Shown: piece after piece, positions 54,380 through 63,317 of the stretch
Layout: every line of letters starts with the position of its first letter
Position numbering within the stretch: the stretch's first letter is position 1
Assembly (NCBI GenBank): GCA_018242585.1
Contig: JAFEBQ010000016.1
Coordinates: 62,001-126,000, forward strand
Direction of reading: 5' to 3'
From: Planctomycetota bacterium
Lineage (GTDB): Bacteria; Planctomycetota; Planctomycetia; Pirellulales; PNKZ01
DNA: 64,000 nt
Notes under the pieces: model-generated
Told to the model about the DNA's origin: nothing
The model's input: only the letters and a program-made list of their open reading frames with translations
Databases searched by the model: none
Made by a program: the position numbers and the translations under genes

Positions 54380-56878
54380 TCACTTCTTCGAGCCGGGCGA
54401 TTTCACCGGCAAGGGCGCGCCGAGCGTGTCTTGGTTCGGCTTGAAGCCTTGGCCGTCCACGTCGACGTAGATCGGGTTCGACACGGCGACCGGCGGCGTC
54501 TTGGCGTGCTCGGGGCCCATCACGTGCCCCAGCTTGGACTGCTCGCCGATCGTGGCCACGATCACATGCGCGTCGCTCTTGAGCGCGAGCGGAATCTTCT
54601 GCTCGAACTTGACTACCTTCGAGCCAAACATGTCGGGGTGCGACTTGCGCGTGAAGTTCAGTTCAGGCTGCGGCGCGCCGTTGATGAACACCTGGACTCG
54701 GTCGACGTCCAGCCAGTTGGCGCACTGCACCCGCACCGACAAGGTCGCCTTGCCAGTCGGCGCGTCGATGTCGTCGCCGGCGGTCCCTTGCGAGCGTGGG
54801 CCGGGCTGGGCCGCTTGTAGGTTCACTTCCAGAAACGGCCCGTTCGACATCACGATATGGCCATGCTCGGCCGCGTGGACAATGTCCAGCACTTCGATCT
54901 TGGCCGGGTCGTCGGTCGGGCATTCGATCCAGTTCCTCAGCCAGCCCGAGCCGTGAATGTTGTAATGGGCGTCGGTGTTGACCACGCCCGGCACGCGCGC
55001 GCCCTGGTTCAGCAGTTGCAGCCAGTTGAAGATGGTGTTGTTCTTCTGGCCGTCTTTGCCATCGATCAGGGCCGGCTTGAAGATGTTCTGCGGCGGGTGG
55101 ACCTCGACGACGTCCATGTGCGCCAGAACGCGCTGATAACCCTCGTCCGGCTTGCCGTCGCCGTTCTTGTCAAACAGCAGCCAGCCCAGATCGGGATGAT
55201 TCTGCTGGACGAGCTTTTCGCTGCGATTGTCCCACAGGGCCAGTCGTTCGATCTGCGCCTGGGGATCGGCGTCGGGCAGCGGCGCGCCGTTGTCTTGCGT
55301 GTGGTCGTGCATGTGCAAGGGGAACGAGTTCATGTGTCCCAGCGGCAACGGCGAACTGGTCAGCTCGATGCCAGTGCAGGTGCCCATCAGGTGCTCGACT
55401 CCCAGCCGTTTCAGGTGCGGCACGTAGGTCGAAATGCGGTTGTGCTCGGTGCAGGGGGCGTATTCCACGTGCTCGCACAGCAGGTTCAACACCCGGCCGT
55501 ATTGGCTCGAAATGTTGTCCCCCGACGGGCTGGCGTGGTTGTGAAAATCGCCGCTCACCCAGCCGCGGGTGTCGACCGTGCGAATCAGCTTGGCGCTCAG
55601 CCGGGTTTCGGAGCCGGCCAGGACTTCAAGCTGCTGCTCGACGATGTCGTACTCGGGGCCGTAACTAACCGTGCAGTCGTACTTGCCCGGCGGCAACTCC
55701 AACCGGAACGCGCCGGTGTGCGAGTAGTACAAATTGCCGACGGCGTGCTCGCCCGACTTGTCGAAGAAGTTCGGGTTCTTGGTGTCGCCCGCGCCGCGGA
55801 ACTGGACCTTGCAGGGAATCGGCCCGCCGGCTTGATTGGTGACTGATGCCACCACGGTGCCGGCCGTGGGGAGCTTGACTGCGTGTTGGCCGCCGGCGGT
55901 GACTTCGAGCGTCCGCTCGCCATGATGCGGTGACGACACACTGGCCTTGGCCGGCGCCGTGAGCGAGGCGATAAACATGCCGTCTGATCCCGTCTTGCCC
56001 GCGGCGATGACCTTGTCGTCTTGCTTCAACTCGACGTAAGCGCCGGCCAGCGGCTTGCCCGCCTCGTCGGTGACGGTGATGACGGCGGGCTTCGCGCCGG
56101 GTTCGTTGGCCGCGCCGGCCACTTGCAGCAACTGGTTCAAGTCGCTGGCCACGTAGACGTGCCGCGCAATTGCGGCCGTGCCTCCGGCCGGGATCGACAA
56201 CTTGCGGCTGGTGGCCGACGGCTTATTCCCTTCGGGCTGGTCGATGATCACGCCATACGCGGCGTTCCACCAGCGGTCATAGTTCCAGGCGAGCGCGCCT
56301 GCGGTTCCTTTGGTGTACACAGTCCCGTCGGCGCGAATCTCGTCGGCCGCGTCGTAGTCAATCGGCTTGTCAGTCGAGTTCTTGAATGTAGTCGTCACGG
56401 CCAGTCGGCCGTCACCGTCGGCCAACTCGTAGGTGGTTTCGGCGGTCAGTTTCCCTTCCTGGATCACCGCGCCGACGCGGACGACGATCCGTTCGGCCTT
56501 GGCGGTTGGCGACTGCTCGCTGACGGCGGGGGTCGTGGTAACCGTGCGCCAATTGGCGGCCTTGCCCAGTGGATACCAAGCGCCGAGCTGGTCGTTCTGT
56601 CCTTCGCGCGTAGTGAAATCGAGCAGACAGCCGCCGACGTTCTTGACCGTCATGTTGGCGTTGCGTGTGACCAACGGCTGGGCGATGACCGCCACCAGCT
56701 TGTCATTGCGGATGACGATGTCGCCGTAGATGGCGTCGACCTCTTTGCCGGCTGGCACCCAGGCGTTCCAGTTGTCGGCGGTCAGGATGGCGATCTCGGC
56801 GGCGCTGGCCGAACCGACCGGCGCGATCGCGCCCCACAGGAACAGCCCGCCCAGGATGAATCCGCGAACAGATTGCAT
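54380..56878 (-). CDS. Secreted CehA/McbA-type PHP-domain metallohydrolase
   Basis: 832 residues with signal peptide (about 1-26). The N-terminal half has beta-sandwich-like regions, including carboxypeptidase-regulatory-like parts (TDEAGKPLAGAYVELKQDD near 270). The C-terminal half has the PHP-type metal motif DFHNHASPSGDN (near residue 445) and PCTEHNRISTY (near 475), with HPDLGWLLFDKNGDG carrying EF-hand-like DKNGDGK. CehA is a carbaryl-hydrolysing relative, but the natural substrate of the planctomycete members is unknown. The EF-hand-like segment may bind calcium. Alone between an isomerase-like and an amidohydrolase gene. Confidence 0.85.
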   Translation of the reverse strand: MQSVRGFILGGLFLWGAIAPVGSASAAEIAILTADNWNAWVPAGKEVDAIYGDIVIRNDKLVAVIAQPLVTRNANMTVKNVGGCLLDFTTREGQNDQLGAWYPLGKAANWRTVTTTPAVSEQSPTAKAERIVVRVGAVIQEGKLTAETTYELADGDGRLAVTTTFKNSTDKPIDYDAADEIRADGTVYTKGTAGALAWNYDRWWNAAYGVIIDQPEGNKPSATSRKLSIPAGGTAAIARHVYVASDLNQLLQVAGAANEPGAKPAVITVTDEAGKPLAGAYVELKQDDKVIAAGKTGSDGMFIASLTAPAKASVSSPHHGERTLEVTAGGQHAVKLPTAGTVVASVTNQAGGPIPCKVQFRGAGDTKNPNFFDKSGEHAVGNLYYSHTGAFRLELPPGKYDCTVSYGPEYDIVEQQLEVLAGSETRLSAKLIRTVDTRGWVSGDFHNHASPSGDNISSQYGRVLNLLCEHVEYAPCTEHNRISTYVPHLKRLGVEHLMGTCTGIELTSSPLPLGHMNSFPLHMHDHTQDNGAPLPDADPQAQIERLALWDNRSEKLVQQNHPDLGWLLFDKNGDGKPDEGYQRVLAHMDVVEVHPPQNIFKPALIDGKDGQKNNTIFNWLQLLNQGARVPGVVNTDAHYNIHGSGWLRNWIECPTDDPAKIEVLDIVHAAEHGHIVMSNGPFLEVNLQAAQPGPRSQGTAGDDIDAPTGKATLSVRVQCANWLDVDRVQVFINGAPQPELNFTRKSHPDMFGSKVVKFEQKIPLALKSDAHVIVATIGEQSKLGHVMGPEHAKTPPVAVSNPIYVDVDGQGFKPNQDTLGAPLPVKSPGSKK

Positions 56879-56903
56879 AGCGTGTCTCGTTAAAACCAGT
56901 GGC

Positions 56904-58193
56904 TTAAGGTGACTTGAATACGGCGCCTTGCTTCATCACGAACACGACCTTGTGCATCTTGCTGATGTCGGCCAGCGGATCGCCTTCGACGGCGATGATG
57001 TCGGCGATCTTCGTGGCTTCGATCGTTCCCAAGCGGTCATCGATGCGCAGCAGCCGGGCCGCTTGAATCGTGGCCGATTGAATGGCCTTCATTGGGGGCA
57101 TGCCGCCGGCGACCATCAACTCGAACTCTTCGGCGTTCTGCCCGTGGGGCGACACGCCCGAGTCAGTGCCAAAGGCGATCTTCACGCCGGCCGTGTAGGC
57201 CTTGGCAAACGTCTCGCGAATCACGGGCCCGATGGCGGCGGCCTTGGGGCGGACGATCTCGGGAAAATAGCCCGGCTCCTTGGCCTTCTCGGCCACCCAC
57301 TTGCCGGCCAGGTTGGTCGGCACCCACCACGTGCCGCGTTCTTTCATCAGCGCGATCACTTCATCGGTCATGAACGTGCCATGCTCGATCGAGTCGACCC
57401 CGGCCAGGACCGCGCGCTTCATCCCTTCGGTGCCGTGGGCGTGAACGGCCACGATCATGTTGTAATCCTTGGCCGTCTGGACCACGGCCCGCAGCTCCTC
57501 GTCGGTGAACTGCGGATTCTGCCCGCTGGCCGCCAGGCTCAGCACGCCGCCGGTAGCGGTCAGCTTGATCAGATCGGCGCCGTCCTTGTAGCGCTGGCGC
57601 ACGGCCTTGCGGGCGTCGTCGGCGCCGTTGATCACCCCTTCGAGCGGGCCCGGATCGCGGCGATAGTCGCCCCGCAGCGAGTTGGTCGGATCGGCGTGCC
57701 CGCCGGTGGTGGCCAGCGATTTACCCGAGGTGAAGATGCGCGGCCCGGGCGTCCAGCCCTGATCGATTGCTTTGCGCAGCGCAATCGAGTTGACGCCGTT
57801 GTCCCCCAGATCGCGCACCGTGGTAAAGCCCGCCATCAGCGTCACGCGGGCAAAATGCGTGGAGCGCAGGGCGTAGTCGGCCTGGTCCATGAAGAACCGC
57901 TCGGTATACGAATCTTTCGAGTGCTGCGATTGCAGATGGGTGTGCATGTCCATCAGGCCAGGCATCACCGTCCGGTCGGTGAATTGAATCAGCTTGTCGT
58001 CCGGGCCGGGTTCCAGGTAACCGTCGACGACGCGCGTGATGCGATCCCCTTCGATCACGATCGACTGCCGCGTCTTCGGCTGATCGCTCCGCCCGTCGAT
58101 CAACCGGCCGGCATGAATGATGGTGGCCGCGTGCGCCGAGCCGGCGACCGCTACGAGAGTGACGACCGTCAACAAGATGCCCCAGCGCTTCAT
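56904..58193 (-). CDS. Secreted metal-dependent amidohydrolase (imidazolonepropionase/prolidase-like)
   Basis: 429 residues, signal peptide about 1-22. Amidohydrolase metal site: [13 protein letters not shown] (HxH), the lysine [32 protein letters not shown] and [11 protein letters not shown] (Asp). The layout matches the Xaa-Pro dipeptidase/imidazolonepropionase branch. ATG 58193 starts [11 protein letters not shown]; upstream frame to 58226 opens with GTG in repeat-like sequence. The CehA/McbA-type gene lies 25 bp downstream on the same strand, so both may be one unit. Confidence 0.9.
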   Translation of the reverse strand: MKRWGILLTVVTLVAVAGSAHAATIIHAGRLIDGRSDQPKTRQSIVIEGDRITRVVDGYLEPGPDDKLIQFTDRTVMPGLMDMHTHLQSQHSKDSYTERFFMDQADYALRSTHFARVTLMAGFTTVRDLGDNGVNSIALRKAIDQGWTPGPRIFTSGKSLATTGGHADPTNSLRGDYRRDPGPLEGVINGADDARKAVRQRYKDGADLIKLTATGGVLSLAASGQNPQFTDEELRAVVQTAKDYNMIVAVHAHGTEGMKRAVLAGVDSIEHGTFMTDEVIALMKERGTWWVPTNLAGKWVAEKAKEPGYFPEIVRPKAAAIGPVIRETFAKAYTAGVKIAFGTDSGVSPHGQNAEEFELMVAGGMPPMKAIQSATIQAARLLRIDDRLGTIEATKIADIIAVEGDPLADISKMHKVVFVMKQGAVFKSP

Positions 58194-58213
58194 CGCGTTG
58201 TTCCTAGTTTCCT

Positions 58214-58285
58214 GTAGGGTACGCACCCCGTGCGTACCGATGAACCGGATTTAATTCTTGGTACGCACCGGGGTGCGTATCCTAC
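58214..58285. repeat. GTAGGGTacgcaCCC inverted pair
   Basis: GTAGGGTACGCACCCCGTGCGTACC on the left and GGTACGCACCGGGGTGCGTATCCTAC on the right around a 22-bp core with GATGAACC. GTAG plus hairpin, mirrored. Left half also at 26285-26309. Confidence 0.85.
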
Positions 58286-58386
58286 GACTGACTTACCGAT
58301 TTGCGCAATCAACCAAGGCACGCCGCGGCGCGCGGCGAGTGCCCAAGCTGACTCGAAACCTGTTAGTGGCCGATTGGCGTGGCGTT

Positions 58387-59862
58387 TTACAACGCTTTGA
58401 CTTTGAAGCTGCGGTACGCGACCGGGTCGCTGTGACCGGCGAAGCCGACGAACCCCTTGCGATTGTCGAGCCCTTTGGGCGGGTGCGCGATCTGGCTGCG
58501 GTCGAACGAATCGATGTCCACATCCAGAATCTTGGTTCCGTTGAGCGTGACCTTGATCTTCTGGCCGCGGACTTCGATCTCTTCAAAGTTCCACTCGCCC
58601 ACCGGCCGCAGATAGCCGTGCTTGGCGCCGACGCAGTGGTACAGCGAGCCGTGGTACTGATACGGCAACAGCGGGGTCTTGGCCTTGGCGTTGTAACCAT
58701 CGCTGTCGATGACCTGGATTTCCAGGCCATCGGCCGCCGAATGTTTGCCCAGTGGCGTGCGCAGCGCGATGCCGTTGTTACCGGCCGGCGGCAGCTTGAA
58801 CTCGAAGCGGATCAGGACGTCTTCGTACTCGTCCTTGGTCAGCAGGTCGCCCCCCTTGCCGGGCTTGCAGACGATCGCGCCGTCGAGCACTTCGTAATTG
58901 TTCACCGCTCCTTGCCAGTTGCTCAGATCCTTGCCGTTGTTCAATTCGACGTAGCCGTCGGCGTCGCGCGCGGCGAGAATCTTGTTTGCTTCGTCGCCGC
59001 TGATTTCACGAACAAAGACGTTGCGCCAGCGAATCTCGCTGCCGTGGGTTTGCAGTTGGATCGGCCCCTTGGCGTAGACCGGGTCGAGCATGAAGCCGTT
59101 CGGCGCCTTCGCGGCCGAAGCGTCGCTGCTGGTCGCGCCGGGCTTGCCATAGGCCAGGTAGCCGGTCTTGCGATTGGCAAAGAAGTTCTCCAAGGGCGCG
59201 TTGTCAACCACCACTTCACCGTTCAAGGCGACGGTCACACGCTCGCCGATCATGGTGATCCGCATGCTGTTCCACTCGCCCAGTGGCTTATCCATTTTCT
59301 TCAACGGATCCTTGCCGGGCGAACCCTTGCGGTTGTTCCACAGACCTCCCGAGCCCTTGTCCTGGCCCAGGCCGCGCGGATCGCCGTTCGTGGTGTCCCA
59401 AATCTGCACTTGCGGCGTGCCGCGCAGGTAGACGCCGCTGTCACCCAAGGGCAAGGCCTTGTACTCGAGCAACAGCTCGAAGTCGCCGTAGTCCTTGTCA
59501 GTCGTCAGGTAGAGCCCGTGCCCGTCGTTCACCAGCTCGCCGTTTTCAACTTTCCAGTGGGCGTTCAGGTGATCGTTCAGTGGTTCGCCCTTCTTGTTAA
59601 GCAGGCCACCCTCGATCGATTGCTGCTTGTACTTGGCTTTTTCCTCGTCGCTCATCCCCCAGAGGTCCGCCGGGTCGCGCGTGGACCAGCCGTACCAACC
59701 CTGCAGGTTTTGGCCGTTGAACAGCGCGGTGAAGCCCGGCGGCGGGGCGACCGGCTCGGCGGCCAACGCGCCGGCGGCCAGGGGGACAATCGCCAGAGTC
59801 AGCGACATCAAACCAACGAACCAACGGGGCGCGCGACGAACACAGGAATAAGGAGTGGGCAT
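58387..59862 (-). CDS. Secreted double DUF1080 (3-keto-disaccharide hydrolase-type) protein
   Basis: 491 residues with signal peptide (about 1-38). Two copies of the beta-sandwich DUF1080 domain: first about 42-280 (FTALFNGQNLQGWYGW, GDFELLLEYKA, GVYLRGTPQVQIWD), second about 290-491 (YVELNNGKDLSNWQGAV, VLIRFEFKLPPAGNNGIALR, EIQVIDSD). DUF1080 proteins include 3-keto-glucoside hydrolases and glycan-binding proteins. ATG 59862 chosen because it begins the signal peptide; the frame is open to 60189. The amidohydrolase lies about 190 bp downstream on the same strand. Confidence 0.88.
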   Translation of the reverse strand: MPTPYSCVRRAPRWFVGLMSLTLAIVPLAAGALAAEPVAPPPGFTALFNGQNLQGWYGWSTRDPADLWGMSDEEKAKYKQQSIEGGLLNKKGEPLNDHLNAHWKVENGELVNDGHGLYLTTDKDYGDFELLLEYKALPLGDSGVYLRGTPQVQIWDTTNGDPRGLGQDKGSGGLWNNRKGSPGKDPLKKMDKPLGEWNSMRITMIGERVTVALNGEVVVDNAPLENFFANRKTGYLAYGKPGATSSDASAAKAPNGFMLDPVYAKGPIQLQTHGSEIRWRNVFVREISGDEANKILAARDADGYVELNNGKDLSNWQGAVNNYEVLDGAIVCKPGKGGDLLTKDEYEDVLIRFEFKLPPAGNNGIALRTPLGKHSAADGLEIQVIDSDGYNAKAKTPLLPYQYHGSLYHCVGAKHGYLRPVGEWNFEEIEVRGQKIKVTLNGTKILDVDIDSFDRSQIAHPPKGLDNRKGFVGFAGHSDPVAYRSFKVKAL

Positions 59863-60381
59863 GGATGACTCGCAAAGGGAAAGGCGGGTAGCAGGGGGGC
59901 AGGCGCAACCAAAGTCGCGGCTTGCAATGTGTACGCTGGCCGAGCGAAAGTCAAACCAACGCCGGGCTTCGGCCGCAAACGCGCGTCCCCCGTGGCGGAG
60001 CCGCACCAGTTTCACTGGTAAAACTGTCGGCACGTCGCGATCGACAGGCACGCCCTCGTTGGGGGGCTTGAGCTTGCTCGTCTTTCCCGAAGAAAAGTGA
60101 CGATTCTTGGCCCTGAGTACGATGACGGGCACGACACGCCGGTCACGGCTTGCCGAGGGGTTCTTTGAACAAGACCGCCCGTACCGCAATCGAGAAGCAG
60201 ACCAGCGGCCTTGATTCGACGTGCGAGGGGGGGCGTCCCCGGTGCGTGTGGTCGCTGGCCAGGACGTGTTTCTCTACGGGCCGTCTTTACGAGAGCAGGT
60301 GAAACGCAAGCCGCAGCCTAACTTCGGCCTCGGGCATCGTTTTCTTCGGACAAGATCACAGGCATTGGTAAATTCCAGTCG
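59863..60381. other. Intergenic, 519 bp
   Basis: Upstream of the DUF1080 gene and downstream of the pRiA4b-Orf3-like gene. No repeat of the families above and no gene with support; the frame upstream of the DUF1080 start is merely open. Confidence 0.5.
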
Positions 60382-61143
60382 CTATGAGCGCCAATCCGGC
60401 AGCCCGCGTTTCATTTCCTTCGAGGTCTTCTGCGGATCGAATTCCTCTGGGTCAAAAGAGCCGCCGATCCATTCCAACCGATTCTCGTGATCCTCGTGCT
60501 TCGGATCGCGGATGACTTCGAGAAGCTCGTAATAGCCCCAGATGCCGCCGCAATCCTCGGGTGGACAGGCACGCGCGCCTGCCAGGCAGAGCGGGTACTT
60601 GGCTTTGGGATCGACGGGCGGACAGCCCTCGAAAAGGATTTCGTGTTCCCAGCCGTCGCCGAAGTCATATTCGTATTTGAACCGGAAGGCTTTCCCTTTT
60701 CGGGGCAGGATGTCATGGAGCTTTGTCTTGGTGGAATCGACACACTCGAAGTCATCGAAGCCGTCGTCGAGTTGTTCGGGATTGCCGTATCGGTTCCCTT
60801 TGATCTCGAACTGGTGAAGATGGCTGTTGGTCCAGCCCATTGCCGTCTGGATGTGGTCATGCAGTCTGTCGAGCGTGCAGTCTTGAACCTGAATTCGCCG
60901 CCAGATCGGCGGCTTGGAGCCAAGCAGGGTGATCTTGAATTGAAACACGCCGGATGATTGGGACTTGGCTTGCGGAGATTCGTTCCCCAGGGTTGAGTCG
61001 CTGGCCTCCTCCAAAAACACGCCGATCTTGTTCAGGACCGAAAGCAACCTCTTCTTGTGGGGGCTCGGTGCGTAAACCGCGGCCGTGCCGATCTCGTCGT
61101 TCAACTGGTTGAGTTCCTTCATCGTGAATGACACGACCTGCAT
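60382..61143 (-). CDS. pRiA4b Orf3-like (MM3350-type) domain protein
   Basis: 253 residues. After a helical head of about 70 residues comes a full pRiA4b Orf3-like domain: LGSKPPIWRRIQVQDCTLDRLHDHIQ, AMGWTNSHLHQFEI, FRFKYEYDFGDGWEHEI and LAGARACPPEDCGG, the usual Trp/Cys markers. This domain is found on plasmids and chromosomes with no settled function; a nucleic-acid role is often supposed. It ends a short same-strand run with the next three genes. ATG at 61143. Confidence 0.88.
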   Translation of the reverse strand: MQVVSFTMKELNQLNDEIGTAAVYAPSPHKKRLLSVLNKIGVFLEEASDSTLGNESPQAKSQSSGVFQFKITLLGSKPPIWRRIQVQDCTLDRLHDHIQTAMGWTNSHLHQFEIKGNRYGNPEQLDDGFDDFECVDSTKTKLHDILPRKGKAFRFKYEYDFGDGWEHEILFEGCPPVDPKAKYPLCLAGARACPPEDCGGIWGYYELLEVIRDPKHEDHENRLEWIGGSFDPEEFDPQKTSKEMKRGLPDWRS

Positions 61144-61212
61144 GCCGTCACTTGCGGCCTCGATCCTTTTCTTGAATCTCAGGCTGAGCCGGGTGCAGGA
61201 GACAAGACTCTC

Positions 61213-61395
61213 TCACTGCTGCTTGGTGAGCTTGAGCGGGTAAAGTGAGCTGGCCTTCTTGGTTGGTTTCGGGCGGAACGATTGCGGGCCAGGATGCTCG
61301 CCAGTGAGCAGTTCGCTCATGGCCTGGGCGAGCACCTTTCGTATCTGTTCGTGAGTGGGGGGCTTGTTGTGTTCGGGCTCGTTAAGCTGGTTCAT
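61213..61395 (-). CDS. Small hypothetical protein, 60 residues
   Basis: MNQLNEPEHNKPPTHEQIRK onward: polar, with a central helix (IRKVLAQAMSELLTG) and a basic Lys/Pro tail. GGCAGGAG lies about 8 nt upstream of the ATG at 61395, which supports translation. Same strand as its neighbours, 70 bp before the Orf3-like gene. Not recognised. Confidence 0.55.
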   Translation of the reverse strand: MNQLNEPEHNKPPTHEQIRKVLAQAMSELLTGEHPGPQSFRPKPTKKASSLYPLKLTKQQ

Positions 61396-61420
61396 CGAGA
61401 GGCTCCTGCCGTCAAAAAGA

Positions 61421-61693
61421 TCATGCCACGGCCCACGCCACGCCCGTCAGCATGACGACTCCGATCAGGACCAACAAGCACCCACCACCCGCCTTTGGCA
61501 ATCCATCTCGAATCAATCGCCCGGCCTCGGACTCATAGCCGATCTCCCGCTTGAGCTGCCGCTTCTTGTTCGGCCACCAACGGAGCGGCTTGAGCAGGGC
61601 CGTGATGCCCAGGTCTTTTTTGATTCGCTTCTTGGCTTTGGTGACGCCGAGCAGGGTCTTCAACGAAGGGCGACGATAGCGGAAGAATTTCAT
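61421..61693 (-). CDS. Small basic membrane protein, 90 residues
   Basis: Strongly basic N-terminal 50 residues (KAKKRIKKDLGI, LRWWPNKKRQLKREIGYESEAGRLIRDGLP) then a single membrane helix (GGCLLVLIGVVMLTGVAWAV). Its ATG at 61693 overlaps the stop of the truncated HAD gene by 4 nt. Not recognised; could be a conserved planctomycete protein. Confidence 0.6.
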   Translation of the reverse strand: MKFFRYRRPSLKTLLGVTKAKKRIKKDLGITALLKPLRWWPNKKRQLKREIGYESEAGRLIRDGLPKAGGGCLLVLIGVVMLTGVAWAVA

Positions 61694-62061
61694 CGGGAAT
61701 GCTCTCTGTCATAAGTCGGCGCGGCCGTAGGGATGTCGGCGCAGCCTGCCATCTGGCCGGATACTTCCGCGCGAGCATACGCAGCCCAAGCCGCCGCCCG
61801 CATCTCAGGAGGAAACTGATATTTCTCGGCGACAACATTCAAGGGCTGACGCCACAGATCACCAATGATGGCAGAGACTTCGGCCGCGGAGTATGTGCCG
61901 TCATTCGTGCTTCGAATTACCGCGAAGACCGCTTCGAGCAACTGCCGTCCGGCTGCATCGGCGGCACAGAGGCAGTTATCGAGATCAAAGATGATTGCCT
62001 TTATCACCACTCCACCTTCAGTTCGTCGTTCGTTGCCATCGTTGTTGCCGCGGTTTGTCAC
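61690..62061 (-). CDS. Truncated HAD-superfamily hydrolase (N-terminal part)
   Basis: 123 residues. IKAIIFDLDNCLCAAD carries HAD motif I (Asp nucleophile) and a helical cap follows. The chain stops after SGQMAGCADIPTAAP, before motifs II and III of a normal 200-residue HAD, so it is unlikely to be an active phosphatase. GTG at 62061 overlaps the VOC stop by 4 nt (GTGA); GTG codons at 62007-62010 could also start the HAD core. Could be a remnant. It continues directly (4-nt overlap) into the small basic membrane protein. Confidence 0.55.
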   Translation of the reverse strand: MTNRGNNDGNERRTEGGVVIKAIIFDLDNCLCAADAAGRQLLEAVFAVIRSTNDGTYSAAEVSAIIGDLWRQPLNVVAEKYQFPPEMRAAAWAAYARAEVSGQMAGCADIPTAAPTYDREHSR

Positions 62062-62603
62062 CCGTCCCGTGGCCCTTCACCGACCGCCGGGACGTCCTGG
62101 TGCGCCTTGACTTCCTTGAGCAACCCGTTCAGGTCGAGCCGCCGACTGAACATCGCTAATTCGCCCCGTGGCGTCCGCGGCCATGCTTCCGGGGGGCGAT
62201 CCCAATACAGTTCCACGCCGTTGTCGTCCGGGTCACGCAGGTACAGCGCCTCGCTGATGCCGTGATCGCTGGCTCCGTCGAGCGAGATTCCCGCGGCCAA
62301 CACGCGATGCAGCGCAGCGGACAGCGCCCCGCGAGTTGGGTACAGAATGGCGGTGTGGTACAGGCCCGTCGTCCCCGGCGGCGGGGGCGACCCGCCCAGG
62401 CTCTCCCAGGTGTTCAGTCCGATGTGGTGGTGGTAGCCGCCCGCCGAAACGAATGCCGCCTGGGTACCGTACCTTTGGGTCAACTCGAAGCCGAGAACGC
62501 CGCAATAGAACCGCAGCGCCCGTTCCAGGTCGGCGACCTTCAAATGGACATGGCCGATGCGAACGCCCGGATCAATCGGTCGGAGCGGTTCGTCGGTAGT
62601 CAT
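62058..62603 (-). CDS. VOC (glyoxalase/dioxygenase) superfamily protein
   Basis: 181 residues. A full beta-alpha-beta-beta-beta vicinal-oxygen-chelate module is visible: IGHVHLKVADLERALRFYCG (metal His), YHHHIGLNTWES (second His) and LYLRDPDDNGVELYWDRP (metal Glu). Similar proteins are putative catechol dioxygenase-like or glyoxalase enzymes. ATG 62603 with AAAGGA 7 nt upstream is chosen over 62624. The DUF417 gene on the same strand ends 17 bp upstream of it. Substrate unknown. Confidence 0.88.
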   Translation of the reverse strand: MTTDEPLRPIDPGVRIGHVHLKVADLERALRFYCGVLGFELTQRYGTQAAFVSAGGYHHHIGLNTWESLGGSPPPPGTTGLYHTAILYPTRGALSAALHRVLAAGISLDGASDHGISEALYLRDPDDNGVELYWDRPPEAWPRTPRGELAMFSRRLDLNGLLKEVKAHQDVPAVGEGPRDG

Positions 62604-62620
62604 TGTTGGTCCTTTCGCTT

Positions 62621-63247
62621 TCACGCGCTCGCCAGGGTCGTCCGATTCTCAGTCACGGCGGCCTTTGACAGCATGACGGCCGCGGCCCGCTTTCGGAGGT
62701 ACGCCTTCGCCGAATCCGCCATCGTCACCAGGGCCGCACCCATCATAATCGCGTCCTTGACGACCAGCCGCCCGGCGCCGCTCAAATAGGGGAAGCCGTG
62801 CTGGGCGTCGCCCAGCGCGGGAACCCAACATTCCGGAGTCGTGATCAAGAACGACAGCGTGACGAGCGACATCACGAAGACCAGAAAGCTACCCAGCGCC
62901 GCGGCCTGGGGCAGCCAGGGATGCAGGCAGAGCAGCAGGCCGTACAGGACAATCACGGTCCCCAGGCCATAGGCGAACTCGTAGGTGTGGTTCGCTTCGT
63001 GCCAAGCTCGATTCTCGGCGTTCAGCACCCCCTCCGGGTTCTTGTGGGTCTTGTAGTTCTCGCCGTCGGCGTAAAAGAAGCTCATGAATGGGCTGTTGGC
63101 GACGAACGGCACGATGCCGTCCGCTTCGTAGCGAAACGCCTTCAATCCACCAATCCAGAGCAGCACGACGATCAAGCCGACTCGCGTGACGGCCACGCCC
63201 ACGTGGTCCATCCGGGAGGCCAGTTCGAAAAGCTTCAGCACGCCCAT
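62621..63247 (-). CDS. DUF417 (YkgB/RclC-like) inner-membrane protein
   Basis: 208 residues. Multi-span membrane protein with the DUF417 markers WIGGLKAFRYEADGIVPFVANSPF, then SLVTLSFLITTPECWVP and GRLVVKDAIMMGAALV. E. coli RclC belongs to this family and responds to reactive chlorine. A 30-residue extra segment (YADGENYKTHKNPEGVLN) lies after the first helices, as in longer members. ATG 63247 with GGAGG 7-8 nt upstream; the frame to 63484 overlaps the AraC gene and is rejected. AraC-type regulator upstream. Confidence 0.88.
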   Translation of the reverse strand: MGVLKLFELASRMDHVGVAVTRVGLIVVLLWIGGLKAFRYEADGIVPFVANSPFMSFFYADGENYKTHKNPEGVLNAENRAWHEANHTYEFAYGLGTVIVLYGLLLCLHPWLPQAAALGSFLVFVMSLVTLSFLITTPECWVPALGDAQHGFPYLSGAGRLVVKDAIMMGAALVTMADSAKAYLRKRAAAVMLSKAAVTENRTTLASA

Positions 63248-63317
63248 TTTTCTTCCTCCACGAGAGCCACGCGAGCGGAGATTCCTCGGTACATCCCGGT
63301 TCGTCCGCCGCCATGGT

